Below are positions 45,170 through 55,800 of a stretch of 64,000 nucleotides of DNA, in pieces. This stretch comes from Kumtagia sp963829135. GTDB lineage: Bacteria > Pseudomonadota > Alphaproteobacteria > Rhizobiales > Rhizobiaceae. Location: assembly GCA_963829135.1 (NCBI GenBank), contig CAWHHO010000008.1, positions 1 to 64,000 on the forward strand. Reading direction: 5' to 3'. Under the pieces are notes generated by a model. The model was not told the origin of the DNA. It did no database searches and saw nothing but the letters and a program-made list of their open reading frames with translations. The position numbers were made by a program, and so were the translations under genes. The number at the start of each line of letters is the position of its first letter. The first letter of the stretch is position 1.

Positions 45170-46363
45170 CTATTGCCCCGCGTTAGGAGCAACGGGCGGC
45201 AGCGTCGTCATTTCGGGCTTTACCGTGACGCCGGGGCGCACGCGCATCAGCCCGTTGATCACGATCGTCTCGTCGCCGGTCATACCCTCGCGGATGACTC
45301 GGTAGCCATCAATGCGCGGTCCCGTGCGGACCGCCTTGGCCGATATGAGGCCCGCATCGTCGACGACGAACACGATACGGCGGTTCTGATCGGCGCCGAC
45401 GGCCTCGTCCGGAACCAGGATGCCCTTGTGCGGCAGCGAGCCGGGGACGTTGATGCGTCCAAACATGCCGGGCTGCAGAACGCCATCCTTGTTGGCAAAG
45501 CGAGCGCGCACCCGCATCGTGCCGGTCGCCTGGTCGATCCGGTTGTCGGCGAAATCGAGCTTGCCCTTGAACGGTTCCTCGCTCCGGTCGGCAAGGCGCA
45601 CACTGACGTCAAGACCGCCCGCGCCCTCCTGCATGGAGCCGCCACGTTGCCGCGCATCCCGTGCATAGGCGAAGTACGCCCGCTCATCGATGTCGAAGTA
45701 GAAGTCGATCGGATCGATCGACACGATCGTTGTCAACAAGGTCGAATCCGGCTGCACGAGGTTGCCTATCGATACAAGCCGTCGCCCGACGCGCCCCGCG
45801 AGCGGCGCCTTGATCTCGGTGAATTCCAGCTCGAGGCTGGTCTTGCGCTGCGCAGCTTCGGCGCCCTGTTGCTGGGCTTGTGCAGACAGGAAATCGCGGC
45901 GACGATCATCGACTGTCGAAACGGAAATGTTGCCCGTCTTTGCAAGTTGCTCCGCGCGGTCCAGCTGCATTTTGGCAAATTGAAGAACGCTGGTGGTCAC
46001 ATCGACCTGCGACTTCGTGGCGTCATTCGCCGCCTGATACTGGCGCTGGTCGATCGTGAACAACAGATCGCCAACGTTGACGATCGCGCCGTCCTTGAAA
46101 TGCACCTGATCGAGATAACCGGCGACCCTCGAGCGGATCGCTACCTCGTCCAACGCATCGAAACGGCCGACATACTCGTCATCTTCCACGATATCCTTCA
46201 CGACCGGCTTGGCGACCGTGACGGTTGGCGGCTGTTGCTGCGCAAATGCCATCGGTGAGATGGCGATCGAAAGGGCTGCCGCGAATATTGCAGCGAGAAG
46301 CCAACTCGTGGGGTTTGCTGCGGAGTGCGCTCGCGAACGAAAAAGTGCTGCATCGACCTTCAT
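45170..46363 (-). CDS. RND efflux membrane-fusion protein
   Basis: A 397-residue periplasmic adaptor. An N-terminal signal or anchor helix (about 18-42) is followed by a lipoyl-like hairpin (VGRFDALDEVAIRSRVAGYL), a coiled coil (about 105-170), a beta-barrel and a membrane-proximal domain. It links the RND pump to an outer-membrane channel. It lies immediately before the pump gene on the same strand, the standard order. No regulator gene is adjacent. Confidence 0.93.
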   Translation of the reverse strand: MKVDAALFRSRAHSAANPTSWLLAAIFAAALSIAISPMAFAQQQPPTVTVAKPVVKDIVEDDEYVGRFDALDEVAIRSRVAGYLDQVHFKDGAIVNVGDLLFTIDQRQYQAANDATKSQVDVTTSVLQFAKMQLDRAEQLAKTGNISVSTVDDRRRDFLSAQAQQQGAEAAQRKTSLELEFTEIKAPLAGRVGRRLVSIGNLVQPDSTLLTTIVSIDPIDFYFDIDERAYFAYARDARQRGGSMQEGAGGLDVSVRLADRSEEPFKGKLDFADNRIDQATGTMRVRARFANKDGVLQPGMFGRINVPGSLPHKGILVPDEAVGADQNRRIVFVVDDAGLISAKAVRTGPRIDGYRVIREGMTGDETIVINGLMRVRPGVTVKPEMTTLPPVAPNAGQ

Positions 46364-46488
46364 CGTGCCCTCTCTGAAACGAACTGCGAACTACGCCGTC
46401 AATTTATGGGGTGGGTGCCGACGATGATCAAGCCCTGTTGCAATGCACAAGAATTTGCCGGGCAGACTGCTGACATATTCAGCGCAGG

Positions 46489-46815
46489 CTACCGGCAGCG
46501 CGCGCCTGCGTTCAAGTTGCCATTGATTGGCAGCGGGCATGTCGGCCGCATCGTCGGAACCCTGAGCTGCATCGGCTGCGTGGCGGTACGCCGCTCGTCC
46601 TCGCGGTACCACTGCTGCTGGATCTGATAGTCGCGGCGCTGTAGCCGTTGCTCGATTGTCCGAACATCGACGCCAATGCGCTTGCTGGTCAGCTGGTTCT
46701 GCCGAAGCTCATATGAGTTGCTTTCGGCATGCGACGCCAGACCGCCCGCAAACAGCAAGCCACCGGCGAGCATAATCCTCACGAAGGAAAGCTGCATTTC
46801 AGCCATCAGTCGCAT
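46489..46815 (-). CDS. Small exported protein, unknown function
   Basis: A 108-residue protein with a signal peptide (hydrophobic core FVRIMLAGGLLFAGGLASHA). The mature part is polar and helical with many Gln and Arg residues (RTIEQRLQRRDYQIQQQWYR) and ends with two Cys residues. GAGG sits eight bases before the first ATG. No family is recognised. Confidence 0.5.
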   Translation of the reverse strand: MRLMAEMQLSFVRIMLAGGLLFAGGLASHAESNSYELRQNQLTSKRIGVDVRTIEQRLQRRDYQIQQQWYREDERRTATQPMQLRVPTMRPTCPLPINGNLNAGARCR

Positions 46816-46924
46816 GTCACAGTCCTCACGTCACTTCTCATACATAGTGCGGCTTTCCCGACGTGCCACTGAAAACCGAGCTTCTGGAGGTATCGAGCAG
46901 CTTGTCTGCGCCGCTACGGGCTGC

Positions 46925-47989
46925 TTACAGCGGCGCGAGTTCCCCTTCGGATGGCTTCTCGTTGACGCAGACGCCCTCACCTTGCCGGTCACCGGCGATC
47001 CGATTGGCGACGGCTTGCGCTGCCGCAGCGAGATCGATCGGCTTGCCCGCCAGTTTTTCAATGGATGAGACGATGAGGTCCGGGGCGATCCAATCGGGCT
47101 TGTGGCCGAGATTTTCAATCCAAAGCAGTTCCGCGCCGGGAATATCGCGTGCAAGGCCGATCGAATGGATCTCCTCATAGACCACCGTATCGCTGTCGCC
47201 GGAAATCACCACGGTCGGGATGTTGATCTCGTGGTAGCGCGGCTGATTGGCGAGCGCGAAGGCGTAAAGGCTCTCGACATCGATAGCGTTCGCCCGGAAC
47301 GTCGATGGACGCAGCACCAGTTCGATCGCGGCTCGGCTGAGATAATGCTCTGGCGTCGGGTTTGGCGCGAAGACGCATTTGGTTGCCGCATTGATTCGGC
47401 CCAAACCTGCCGGATAGGTCATCGTCTCGGAAAACAGCCAGCCTACTACCGGCAACGTCGCCACCGCATAATACCACGATGTCTTTCCGCCCGGCCATGG
47501 GTGCGTAGCTGGAGAGGCGAAGACCAGTCCGGTAACGCGATCCGGATAGTTGAGCGCGAATGCCGCCGCAAGCGATCCGCCGAATGAATGGGCAACGATG
47601 ATTGCCTTGTCCATTCCATAGTGGTCCATCAATGCAGCCAGCACTTTTGCCTGGGCGTCCGGCGTGTCGTTTCCCGCACCCCGGTCCGACCAGCCGTGAC
47701 CAGGACGATCGAAGAAAAGCATTTCGGCACGGCCTTCAAGCAGCGGCCGCAACGGCACCATCTGATCGTTGAGATTGGCGCTTGCACCATGAATGAAGAC
47801 GACCGGCGGCAGCTCAGACCGCTCCGGGGCCGGGACATGGACGTGGTGGATGCGGATTCCATCGATGGTGGCGAATACGCCGACAGGCGGGTTGCGGCGG
47901 TCTATCAACCACGTACCGATACGCGTGATACCGGCCAGCAGGAGAACTGCGGCAAGCAGCAGGGCGGCGATAGCATAGAGGAGATTCAT
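46925..47989 (-). CDS. Membrane-anchored alpha/beta hydrolase
   Basis: A 354-residue hydrolase with one N-terminal transmembrane anchor (about 3-25). The alpha/beta core has VVFIHGASANLNDQ, the nucleophile VAHSFGGSLAAA, a substrate-cap helix region and the catalytic His in LGHKPDW near the C-terminus. It is similar to haloalkane dehalogenase/epoxide hydrolase-like proteins. The substrate is unknown and the gene appears monocistronic. Confidence 0.85.
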   Translation of the reverse strand: MNLLYAIAALLLAAVLLLAGITRIGTWLIDRRNPPVGVFATIDGIRIHHVHVPAPERSELPPVVFIHGASANLNDQMVPLRPLLEGRAEMLFFDRPGHGWSDRGAGNDTPDAQAKVLAALMDHYGMDKAIIVAHSFGGSLAAAFALNYPDRVTGLVFASPATHPWPGGKTSWYYAVATLPVVGWLFSETMTYPAGLGRINAATKCVFAPNPTPEHYLSRAAIELVLRPSTFRANAIDVESLYAFALANQPRYHEINIPTVVISGDSDTVVYEEIHSIGLARDIPGAELLWIENLGHKPDWIAPDLIVSSIEKLAGKPIDLAAAAQAVANRIAGDRQGEGVCVNEKPSEGELAPL

Positions 47990-48050
47990 TGCGGATGTGG
48001 ATTGAGGGCGGGATCAGGCTCAATCCTATACGCGGACCAGGCGCAGCGGA

Positions 48051-48656
48051 TCAAATTCCTTCGCCGGTGAGCTCCTCAGACAGCGTCGCAACTTCATTCT
48101 GCGCATTGCGCATCATCGGATAAATATCGAGCACGCGCTGGAAGGCTTCAAGCGCCAGCTGCTTGCGCTCGGTTTCCTTCATCATCTCGGCCATGCCCGA
48201 CAGGGCGCCGAAATGCCGCGGCTCGAGTTGCAGCGTATGGTCTATGTCGGCCATCGACTTGGCGAAGTTGTGCATCATGTAGTGCACCGTGGCGCGGCGG
48301 TTCCAGCCCTCGGCATAGGTCGGCGACAAGGTCACGACCTGATCGAGGAAATCGAGCGCCACGTCGAACTTCTTTTTCTCCATCGCCTGCTGCGACCATT
48401 GCATCATCAGGTCGGTCACGGCGCTGCCGGAGTTGTTCCATTCCTTCCAGATTCGCGCGGCGATGCGCTCCGCCGCCTTTTCGTTGCGTTCGCGCTTCAA
48501 TTGGGAGAAAAGCTCGTCCAGTTTCTGTTCGCGCGTCTTGGGCGAAACCTCTTGGGCCGTCGCGGCATCGGGATCCTTGGGATCCGGTGGGGCGGCCTGG
48601 AGGGGAGCTGCGTAAAGCAACGTAAAGCCGGCCAGAAAAACGAAAATAGTCCGCAT
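48051..48656 (-). CDS. Exported TPR-repeat protein
   Basis: A 201-residue protein with a signal peptide (MRTIFVFLAGFTLLYAAPLQ) and three TPR-like helix pairs (VALDFLDQVVTLSPTYAEGW, MADIDHTLQLEPRHFGALSG, LALEAFQRVLDIYPMMRNAQ). TPRs mediate protein contacts. The partner is unknown. Confidence 0.8.
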   Translation of the reverse strand: MRTIFVFLAGFTLLYAAPLQAAPPDPKDPDAATAQEVSPKTREQKLDELFSQLKRERNEKAAERIAARIWKEWNNSGSAVTDLMMQWSQQAMEKKKFDVALDFLDQVVTLSPTYAEGWNRRATVHYMMHNFAKSMADIDHTLQLEPRHFGALSGMAEMMKETERKQLALEAFQRVLDIYPMMRNAQNEVATLSEELTGEGI

Positions 48657-48744
48657 GCCGGGGACTTTAGGCCCCGGGAGCGGAACGTCAAACTGAATTT
48701 CGCGTGATTCTTCGCCGATGGACCCTTGGTCCCTGAGCCAAGTC

Positions 48745-48870
48745 TCAGCCCTGGCGAGCCTTGTAGCGCGGTGCAGTCTTGTTGATGATGTAGATGCGGC
48801 CCTTGCGGCGAACCATGCGGTTGTCGCGATGGCGGGCCTTTAGGGCCTTGAGCGAGTTCTTGATCTTCAT
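48745..48870 (-). CDS. rpmJ: 50S ribosomal protein L36
   Basis: A 41-residue L36 of the alternative (YkgO/RpmJ2) type: MKIKNSLKALKARHRDNRMV ... RRKGRIYIINKTAPRYKARQ. It lacks the four-Cys zinc motif and so is the zinc-independent C- form, which alphaproteobacteria normally use. It is too short to stand out as a coding frame, but the homology is clear. Confidence 0.95.
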   Translation of the reverse strand: MKIKNSLKALKARHRDNRMVRRKGRIYIINKTAPRYKARQG

Positions 48871-49183
48871 TGGTCTGGCCTGTCGAATGGGCCCCGGCAG
48901 GGCCAACGGAAAAGCGCGCCGTTAAGCGCGCCCGAAAGTGTGGGAGGCTCATAAAAGGAATCCCGCGCGCCTGTCAAGCTTTGGCTCGCTCGCGCAGGTC
49001 GACAGTTGGTGGAGAGCCAACGCAGAAGGCGCTTGCCAGCAGCGCCGTCGCATAGACACACGATGTCCCATCGTCCGTTGATGGCCGCACGGCGCGCGGA
49101 TAGGATCGCGGAACGGAAATTCATGCATGTGGTTGTCCAAAACCGCTACGCCCTCTTGGCGACATGCACGAGCGGAGGAAACC
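48871..49183. other. Intergenic region between rpmJ and hmgA
   Basis: Divergent promoters of rpmJ (minus) and hmgA (plus). A small GCGCGC hairpin lies near 48914-48932. No gene is supported. The 3' part contains GGAGGA, the ribosome site of hmgA. Confidence 0.5.
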
Positions 49184-50497
49184 ATGGCTCGCTCCTATAT
49201 GCCCGGCTTCGGCAATGATTTCGAAACCGAGACCCTGCCCGGATCGCTGCCGCAAGGGCGCAATTCGCCCCAGCGGCCGGCCTATGGCCTGTACGCCGAG
49301 CAGCTGTCGGGCTCGCCCTTCACCGCGCCGCGTGGCACCAACGAGCGTTCATGGCTCTATCGCATCCGCCCGAGCGTCAGGCACCACGGACGCTTCACCG
49401 AGGCGGCCTATCCCGAGTGGAAGACCGCACCCCATGCGGGCAATCATTCGCTGGCGCTCGGCCAGTATCGCTGGGATCCGATGCCAATTCCGTCCGAGCC
49501 CACGGATTTCATAGCGGGCATGCGCACCATGACGACGGCGGGCGATGCGCTCGGCCAATCCGGCATGGCGGCGCATCTCTATGTTGCCAATCAATCGATG
49601 CTCGACGATCATTTCTTCAACGCCGATGGCGAGATGCTGATCGTGCCGCAGGAGGGCAACCTGCGTTTCGTCACCGAAATGGGAGTGATCGAGCTTTCGC
49701 CGGGTGAGATCGCCGTGCTGCCGCGCGGGCTCACCTTCAAGGTCGAAGTCGACGGGCCGGTGCGCGGCTATGTCTGCGAGAACTATGGCGCGAAGTTCAC
49801 GCTGCCGGATCGCGGGCCGATCGGCGCCAACTGCCTCGCCAATCCGCGTGACTTCAGGACGCCCGTCGCCTGGTTCGAGGAAAAAGAGACGCCATGCCGG
49901 CTCATCGTCAAATGGTGCGGCTCGTTTCATGTCACCAAACTCGGCCATTCGCCGCTCGATGTCGTCGCATGGCATGGCAACTATGCGCCCTACAAATACG
50001 ACCTTGCGACCTTCTCGCCGGTCGGCGCGATCCTGTTCGATCATCCCGATCCATCCATCTTCACGGTGCTGACCGCGCCATCCGGCGAGGAAGGAACGGC
50101 CAATGTCGATTTCGTCATCTTTCCACCGCGCTGGCTGGTCGCCGAGGATACGTTCCGTCCGCCCTGGTATCACCGCAACATCATGAGCGAGTTCATGGGG
50201 CTGATCCACGGCCAGTACGACGCCAAGGAGAAGGGCTTCGTGCCGGGCGGCATCAGCCTGCACAACATGATGCTGGCGCACGGTCCAGACGCCTTCGGCT
50301 TCGAGAAGGCGTCGCGGGCGGACCTCACGCCGGTGAAGCTGGCCGATACGATGGCATTCATGTTCGAGACGCGGTTTCCGCAGATACTGACGCGCTTCGC
50401 CGCCGAGGCCGACACGCTGCAAAAAGACTATCACGAATGCTGGGATGGCCTGAAAAAGCGCTTCAATGGCACGCGCGAGGGTGACTGGAGCGATTGA
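49184..50497 (+). CDS. hmgA: Homogentisate 1,2-dioxygenase
   Basis: A 437-residue Fe(II) ring-cleaving enzyme that opens homogentisate to maleylacetoacetate in tyrosine/phenylalanine degradation. The family start is MARSYMPGFGNDFETETLPG, and the cupin metal region includes PPWYHRNIMSEFMGLIHGQY (His and Glu ligands) and MLAHGPDAFGFEKAS. GGAGGA sits at the ideal distance. maiA follows directly. Confidence 0.97.
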   Translation: MARSYMPGFGNDFETETLPGSLPQGRNSPQRPAYGLYAEQLSGSPFTAPRGTNERSWLYRIRPSVRHHGRFTEAAYPEWKTAPHAGNHSLALGQYRWDPMPIPSEPTDFIAGMRTMTTAGDALGQSGMAAHLYVANQSMLDDHFFNADGEMLIVPQEGNLRFVTEMGVIELSPGEIAVLPRGLTFKVEVDGPVRGYVCENYGAKFTLPDRGPIGANCLANPRDFRTPVAWFEEKETPCRLIVKWCGSFHVTKLGHSPLDVVAWHGNYAPYKYDLATFSPVGAILFDHPDPSIFTVLTAPSGEEGTANVDFVIFPPRWLVAEDTFRPPWYHRNIMSEFMGLIHGQYDAKEKGFVPGGISLHNMMLAHGPDAFGFEKASRADLTPVKLADTMAFMFETRFPQILTRFAAEADTLQKDYHECWDGLKKRFNGTREGDWSD

Positions 50498-50520
50498 GTC
50501 GGCACAATTGGGGAGGCCTC

Positions 50521-51159
50521 TTGAGCGAAGTCGTTCTCTATGACTATTGGCGATCCTCCGCGAGTTATCGGGTGCGGCTAGCACTCGAATTGCTCGGTAT
50601 CGCGTATCGGAAAGTTCCGGTCGACCTCCTTGAAGCCGAGCAGAGGTCGCCCAAGCATCTGGCACGCAATCCACAAGGGTTGGTCCCGGTGCTCGACATC
50701 GACGGGGTGAGGCTCACGCAATCGCTGGCGATCATCGAATACCTTGCGGAGAAATACCCCCACTTCGGTCTACTTCCAGCCGATGCGGTGGGACGCGCCA
50801 GGGTGCGGGCCCTGTCCTATGCAATCGCCATGGAGACCCACCCGGTCTGCAATCTGCGTGTCGTCGCAAAGGCGGTCGAATTCGCCGCAGATCGCGAGAC
50901 AGCGCGCGCGGTCTGGATGCGCCATTTCATCGCCGACGGCCTTGCGGCTTTCGAAGGCCTGCTCGACAATCCCTCAACCGGCAGCTTCTGTCACGGCGAC
51001 CGGCCAACCATGGCCGACCTCTGCCTGGTGCCGCAAATCTACAATGCGGATCGCTGGGGCGTGGACAAAGCGCCCTATCCCCATATCCGGAGCATCTACG
51101 GCGCTTGCGAGCGGCAGCCGTTTCTGCTGAAGGCCTTTCCGACAAAGCCGTCCTCATAG
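50521..51159 (+). CDS. maiA: Maleylacetoacetate isomerase (GST zeta class)
   Basis: A 212-residue glutathione-dependent isomerase, the step after HmgA. The zeta-class N-terminus is YDYWRSSASYRVRLALELLG with the catalytic Ser region, and NPQGLVPVLDIDGVRLTQSL binds glutathione. The start is TTG with GGGGAGG upstream. fahA, the next enzyme, is not adjacent, so the pathway is split here. Confidence 0.93.
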   Translation: MSEVVLYDYWRSSASYRVRLALELLGIAYRKVPVDLLEAEQRSPKHLARNPQGLVPVLDIDGVRLTQSLAIIEYLAEKYPHFGLLPADAVGRARVRALSYAIAMETHPVCNLRVVAKAVEFAADRETARAVWMRHFIADGLAAFEGLLDNPSTGSFCHGDRPTMADLCLVPQIYNADRWGVDKAPYPHIRSIYGACERQPFLLKAFPTKPSS

Positions 51160-51283
51160 ACGCCTGGGCGTTGCCTAACCAGAAGCGCAAACTTTCGATT
51201 TGTCAGGGCGTCGATCCAGTGTAGAGAGGCCGCGATTCTGCAAGCGCCCGTACCGGCGCTGGGCACGCTGGAAAAGGTAGGCA

Positions 51284-52594
51284 ATGCGCATTCTGATGGT
51301 TGGCGCCGGCTATGTCGGCTTGGTTTCCGCCGCATGTTTCGCCGATTTCGGGCATCAGGTCGTTTGCATCGACAATGACGAGCAGAAGATTGCGGCTTTG
51401 CGCAACGGTCGCATTCCCATTTTCGAACCGGGGCTTGGTGAACTCGTATCCGCCAACCTCAATTCGGGGCAGCTCAGCTTCGAAACCGATCTTGAACTGG
51501 CAATGCAGGACACGGAGGTCGTCTTTCTCGCGGTTGGCACGCCGTCGCGCCGGGGAGACGGCCTCGCAGACCTCAGCTACGTCCATGCCGCCGCCCGGCA
51601 GATCGCCAAGGCCATGCGCGGCTTTACGGTGGTTGTGACCAAGTCGACGGTCCCGGTGGGGACGGGCGACCACATAGAACGCATCATACGCGAAGCGAAT
51701 CCCGAAGCTGATTTCGCCGTCGTCTCCAACCCCGAATTCCTGCGCGAAGGGGCTGCCATCGGTGACTTCAAACGGCCCGACCGCATCGTGATCGGCGCCG
51801 ACAACGACCGCGCGAGAGACTGCATGGCGGAGGTATACCGCCCGCTCTACCTCAATGCTGCTCCGATCCTCTACACGACGCGTCGCACCGCGGAACTGAT
51901 AAAGTATTCTGCCAATGCCTACCTCGCTATGAAGATCACCTTCATCAACGAAATCGCCGACCTGTGCGAGGCAGTGGGGGCAGACGTTCAGGAAGTTTCG
52001 CGCGGCATCGGACTCGACCAGCGGATCGGTGCGAAATTCCTGCATGCGGGTCCCGGCTACGGCGGATCCTGCTTCCCGAAGGACACGTTGGCGCTGGTGA
52101 AGGCGGCGCAGGACGCCGGCAGCCCGGTCCGCCTGATCGAAACCACGGTTGCCATCAACGACACGCGCAAACGCGCAATGGCGCGCAAGGTCGCCGCTGC
52201 ATGCGGCGGCGAGCTGCGCGGCAAGACGATCGCCATTCTCGGGCTGACCTTCAAGCCGAATACGGACGATATGCGCGAAGCCCCGTCGCTGGCGCTTATT
52301 CAGGCGCTGCAGGACGCCGGCGCGCGGGTGAACGCCTACGATCCGGAAGGCATGGATAGCGCCAAAACGATGCTGGATCATGTGCATTTCGGCCGCTCGC
52401 CCTACGATATCGCCGAGGGAGCCGACGCACTGGTAATCGTTACCGAATGGGACGCATTCCGCGCGCTCGATCTCGACCGGCTTGGAAGGTCGATGAACGC
52501 ACGCGCCTTCATCGACCTTCGCAATATCTACAAGCCGGAAGATGTCGAGAAACACGGATTCACCTACGCAGGCATCGGACGGCCGCGCTCCTAG
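51284..52594 (+). CDS. ugd: UDP-glucose 6-dehydrogenase
   Basis: A 436-residue NAD+-dependent enzyme making UDP-glucuronate from UDP-glucose for surface polysaccharides. It has an N-terminal Rossmann fold (MRILMVGAGYVGLVSAACFA), the catalytic Cys in GPGYGGSCFPKDTLAL, and the C-terminal NAD/UDP domain (LGLTFKPNTDDMREAPSL). It appears monocistronic, and no other polysaccharide genes lie next to it. Confidence 0.95.
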   Translation: MRILMVGAGYVGLVSAACFADFGHQVVCIDNDEQKIAALRNGRIPIFEPGLGELVSANLNSGQLSFETDLELAMQDTEVVFLAVGTPSRRGDGLADLSYVHAAARQIAKAMRGFTVVVTKSTVPVGTGDHIERIIREANPEADFAVVSNPEFLREGAAIGDFKRPDRIVIGADNDRARDCMAEVYRPLYLNAAPILYTTRRTAELIKYSANAYLAMKITFINEIADLCEAVGADVQEVSRGIGLDQRIGAKFLHAGPGYGGSCFPKDTLALVKAAQDAGSPVRLIETTVAINDTRKRAMARKVAAACGGELRGKTIAILGLTFKPNTDDMREAPSLALIQALQDAGARVNAYDPEGMDSAKTMLDHVHFGRSPYDIAEGADALVIVTEWDAFRALDLDRLGRSMNARAFIDLRNIYKPEDVEKHGFTYAGIGRPRS

Positions 52595-52800
52595 CCGACG
52601 CTGCGTTTTTCGATACGGACCGGCCGCCGCCCGTCGGCAGGCTTCCACTCACGGCTAATCTAAAGGACTGTCTTGAGCCGTGTTTGACAATAAATCGACG
52701 TAACACCGGAATGGAACGCGCAATCCTGTTGTAACCGACAAGGTTTCATGGCAAAGCGACATCGATATTGTTCGATGTTTGCTTGCATTTGGATTTTGCC

Positions 52801-55800
52801 GTGGCTAATTTATTTGGAACGACCGGTGATGATGCGCTGGCCGGCGCGCTTGACGACGATCTGCTGGTCGGAGATTTGGGCAACGATGTTCTGCAGGGCC
52901 TAGGCGGCAGCGACGAGCTCGTCGGCGACGAAGGCGCAGACACTCTCGATGGCGGTGATGGTAACGACTTCATCTGGGCCGGGAAGGGCGATGATTCGAT
53001 CATCGGCGGATCAGGCACGGACCAGGCCTATTATCATTCCAATGGCACCGATGAGGGCTTTGCCACACAAGGTGCTGTCGTCGATCTGGCGCTGGGCATC
53101 GCCATAGACGGCTGGGGATTCACCGACACAGTGGTGGCCGTCGAAAATGTCGGGGGTACCTCGTTCGACGACATCCTGACGGGCGATATGAATGCCAACG
53201 TGCTCACAGGCTACGATGGCAGAGATACCCTTTCTGGCGGTGGCGGCAACGACATCCTTTATGGCGGCAGCGACGATAACGTTCTGAACGGAGGCGATGG
53301 CGCCGACCTTCTGGACGGCAATGACGGAAACGACACGCTTCATGGCGACGCGGGTGATGATGAGCTTGCGGGAGGAAACGGCATCGATGGTCTCTTCGGG
53401 GGCGCTGGAGACGATGGCATCTGGGGGGCAGCTGGAGACGATATGATCGATGGCGGCGATGGTTACGATATCGCCTACTTTCACTCGGATGGATTTGGAA
53501 GCCCGGCAGCGGGCGGCGTCACTGTCAATCTGGTGAACGGAACCGTGGTCGACGGCTGGGGAGGCACCGACACATTGGTTTCGATCGAAGAAATCGTCGG
53601 AACGGACTTCGCCGACAGCTTTACGGGAAACGCTGACAGCAACGTCTTCCATGGTATCGCCGGCAACGATGTTGCGCGTGGGGGAGATGGGGACGACCTT
53701 CTGGCCGGAAATGACGACGCCGACACGCTTAGCGGCGATGCAGGCGATGACGATCTTGTCGGAGGAGACGGCAACGACAGCCTTTTCGGCGGTCTCGGAA
53801 ACGACAGTCTCTGGGGTGGGCCTGGCGACGATTTGATCGATGGCGGCGAAGGTTACGACATCGCCTATTGCCCTACGGACGGACTTGGTGGCGAAGTTCC
53901 CGATAGAGTAACGATCAACCTCCTCAACAACAGCATCGTCTACTCCTCGGGGGCAACCGACACCCTGGTTTCAATCGAAGAAATCGTTGGAACAAACTTC
54001 GCCGACACCTTTACCGGCAACGCTGACAGCAATGTCTTCTATGGTATCGGCGGCGACGATGTCATCTCTGGTGGAGTTGCGTTATCCTCACAGAGCTTTG
54101 ACTATCTCTACGGCGGCGCCGGAAGCGATACGATCTCCTTCCATCGTGGCTTTGCTTTCGGAGGACTCGGTGACGATCGCATCTCCGGTCGCGTTACAAC
54201 AAGCGCCCTAGCCGCCGCAGGCGTATCATTCTTGGACGCCACAAGCGGGATCGTCGCCAATCTGACAGATTCATCCCATGATGGCCTTGCCGGAGGCAAT
54301 GCTGTCAATGGTTTCCGCGTATCTGACGGGCTAGGCGGCGTCGATCTCATTTCCGACCTCCAGGTAATTTTCGGCAGTGATTTCGACGATGCATTCTACA
54401 TCGATTCAAGTTGGATTTCCGGTGAAAGCAACGCAATCCAAGTCCGCACCGGAGAAGGCGACGACACCGTTGATTTTGTTGGCGTAGACGGTGCCGCGCT
54501 GAGCTATCTGGAGGCCGGCGGCGGTGTGCGAGCCGATTTGGCTGCAGGCACTGCCACCGATATGGTCGCAGGCAATCGCTTCGTCGGTGATGACACGTTT
54601 ACGGGCGTAAACACCTTCTATGGCTCGGATGTTGGCGATGTCATCAATGGCTCGAATGACGGTGAAACATTGGGAGGCAATGCCGGAAGTGACACAATCG
54701 GCGGTTTAGGCGGTGACGACGACCTTTTTGGCGATGCCGGCAACGACACGCTGAATGGCGGCACGGGCAATGACTGGCTGGAGGGTGGATCCGGTTCGGA
54801 CATCATGCGCGGTAGCGCCGGCAATGACGCCTATATCGTCGATAGCTCAGGCGACACAATCGACGAGGCAGCATCCGGCTCCTCCGGAACCGATGAGGTG
54901 CAATCCTCTATCAGTTTCAGCCTCAATAACTCATCGCGCGTTCTCGGCAATTTCGAGAAGCTGTTTCTCACCGGCAGTGTCAACATCAACGGCACCGGCA
55001 ACGCGCTCGACAACACGATTGTCGGCAACAATGGCGTGAACGGCTTGGCCGGCAATGCCGGCAACAATTCTCTAAATGGCAACGGCGGTAACGACACGCT
55101 GAGTGGTGGCACGGGGAATGACTGGCTGGAGGGTGGATCCGGCGCCGACATCCTGCGCGGCGGAGCCGGCAATGACGCCTATATCGTCGATAGTTCAGGC
55201 GACACAATTGACGAGGCGGCATCCGGCTCCTCGGGAACGGATGAGGTGCAATCCTCTGTCAGTTTCAGCCTGAACAACTCATCGCGCGTTCTCGGCAGTT
55301 TCGAGAAGGCTGTTTCTGACCGGCAGCGTCAACATCAACGGCGCCGGCAACGCGCTCGACAACACGATTGTCGGCAACAATGGCGTCAACGGCTTGGTCG
55401 GAAATGCCGGCAACGATTCTCTAAATGGCAACGGCGGTAACGACACGCTGAGTGGTGGCACGGGCAATGACTGGCTGGAGGGTGGATCCGGCTCGGACAT
55501 CATGCGCGGTGGCGCCGGCAACGACGTCTATGTCGTCGACAGTTCAAGCGACACGATTGACGAACGCGTATCTGGATCTTCGGGGAAGGACGAAGTCCAC
55601 TCCACGATTGGTTTCAACCTAAACAGTTCCGCGCGCGTTCTCGGCGACTTCGAGAATCTTTCCCTGATGGGCACCGGGAATATCAATGGCACCGGCAATT
55701 CGCTCAATAACACTATCTGGGGCAATGCCGGCGCAAACAGCCTGGTCGGAAATGCCGGCAACGACAGCCTGCAGGGCAATGGCGGCAACGACACGCTTTC

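Noticed and set aside
51203..52648. Minus-strand open frame of 481 residues
   Set aside because: It is the shadow of the UDP-glucose dehydrogenase gene.
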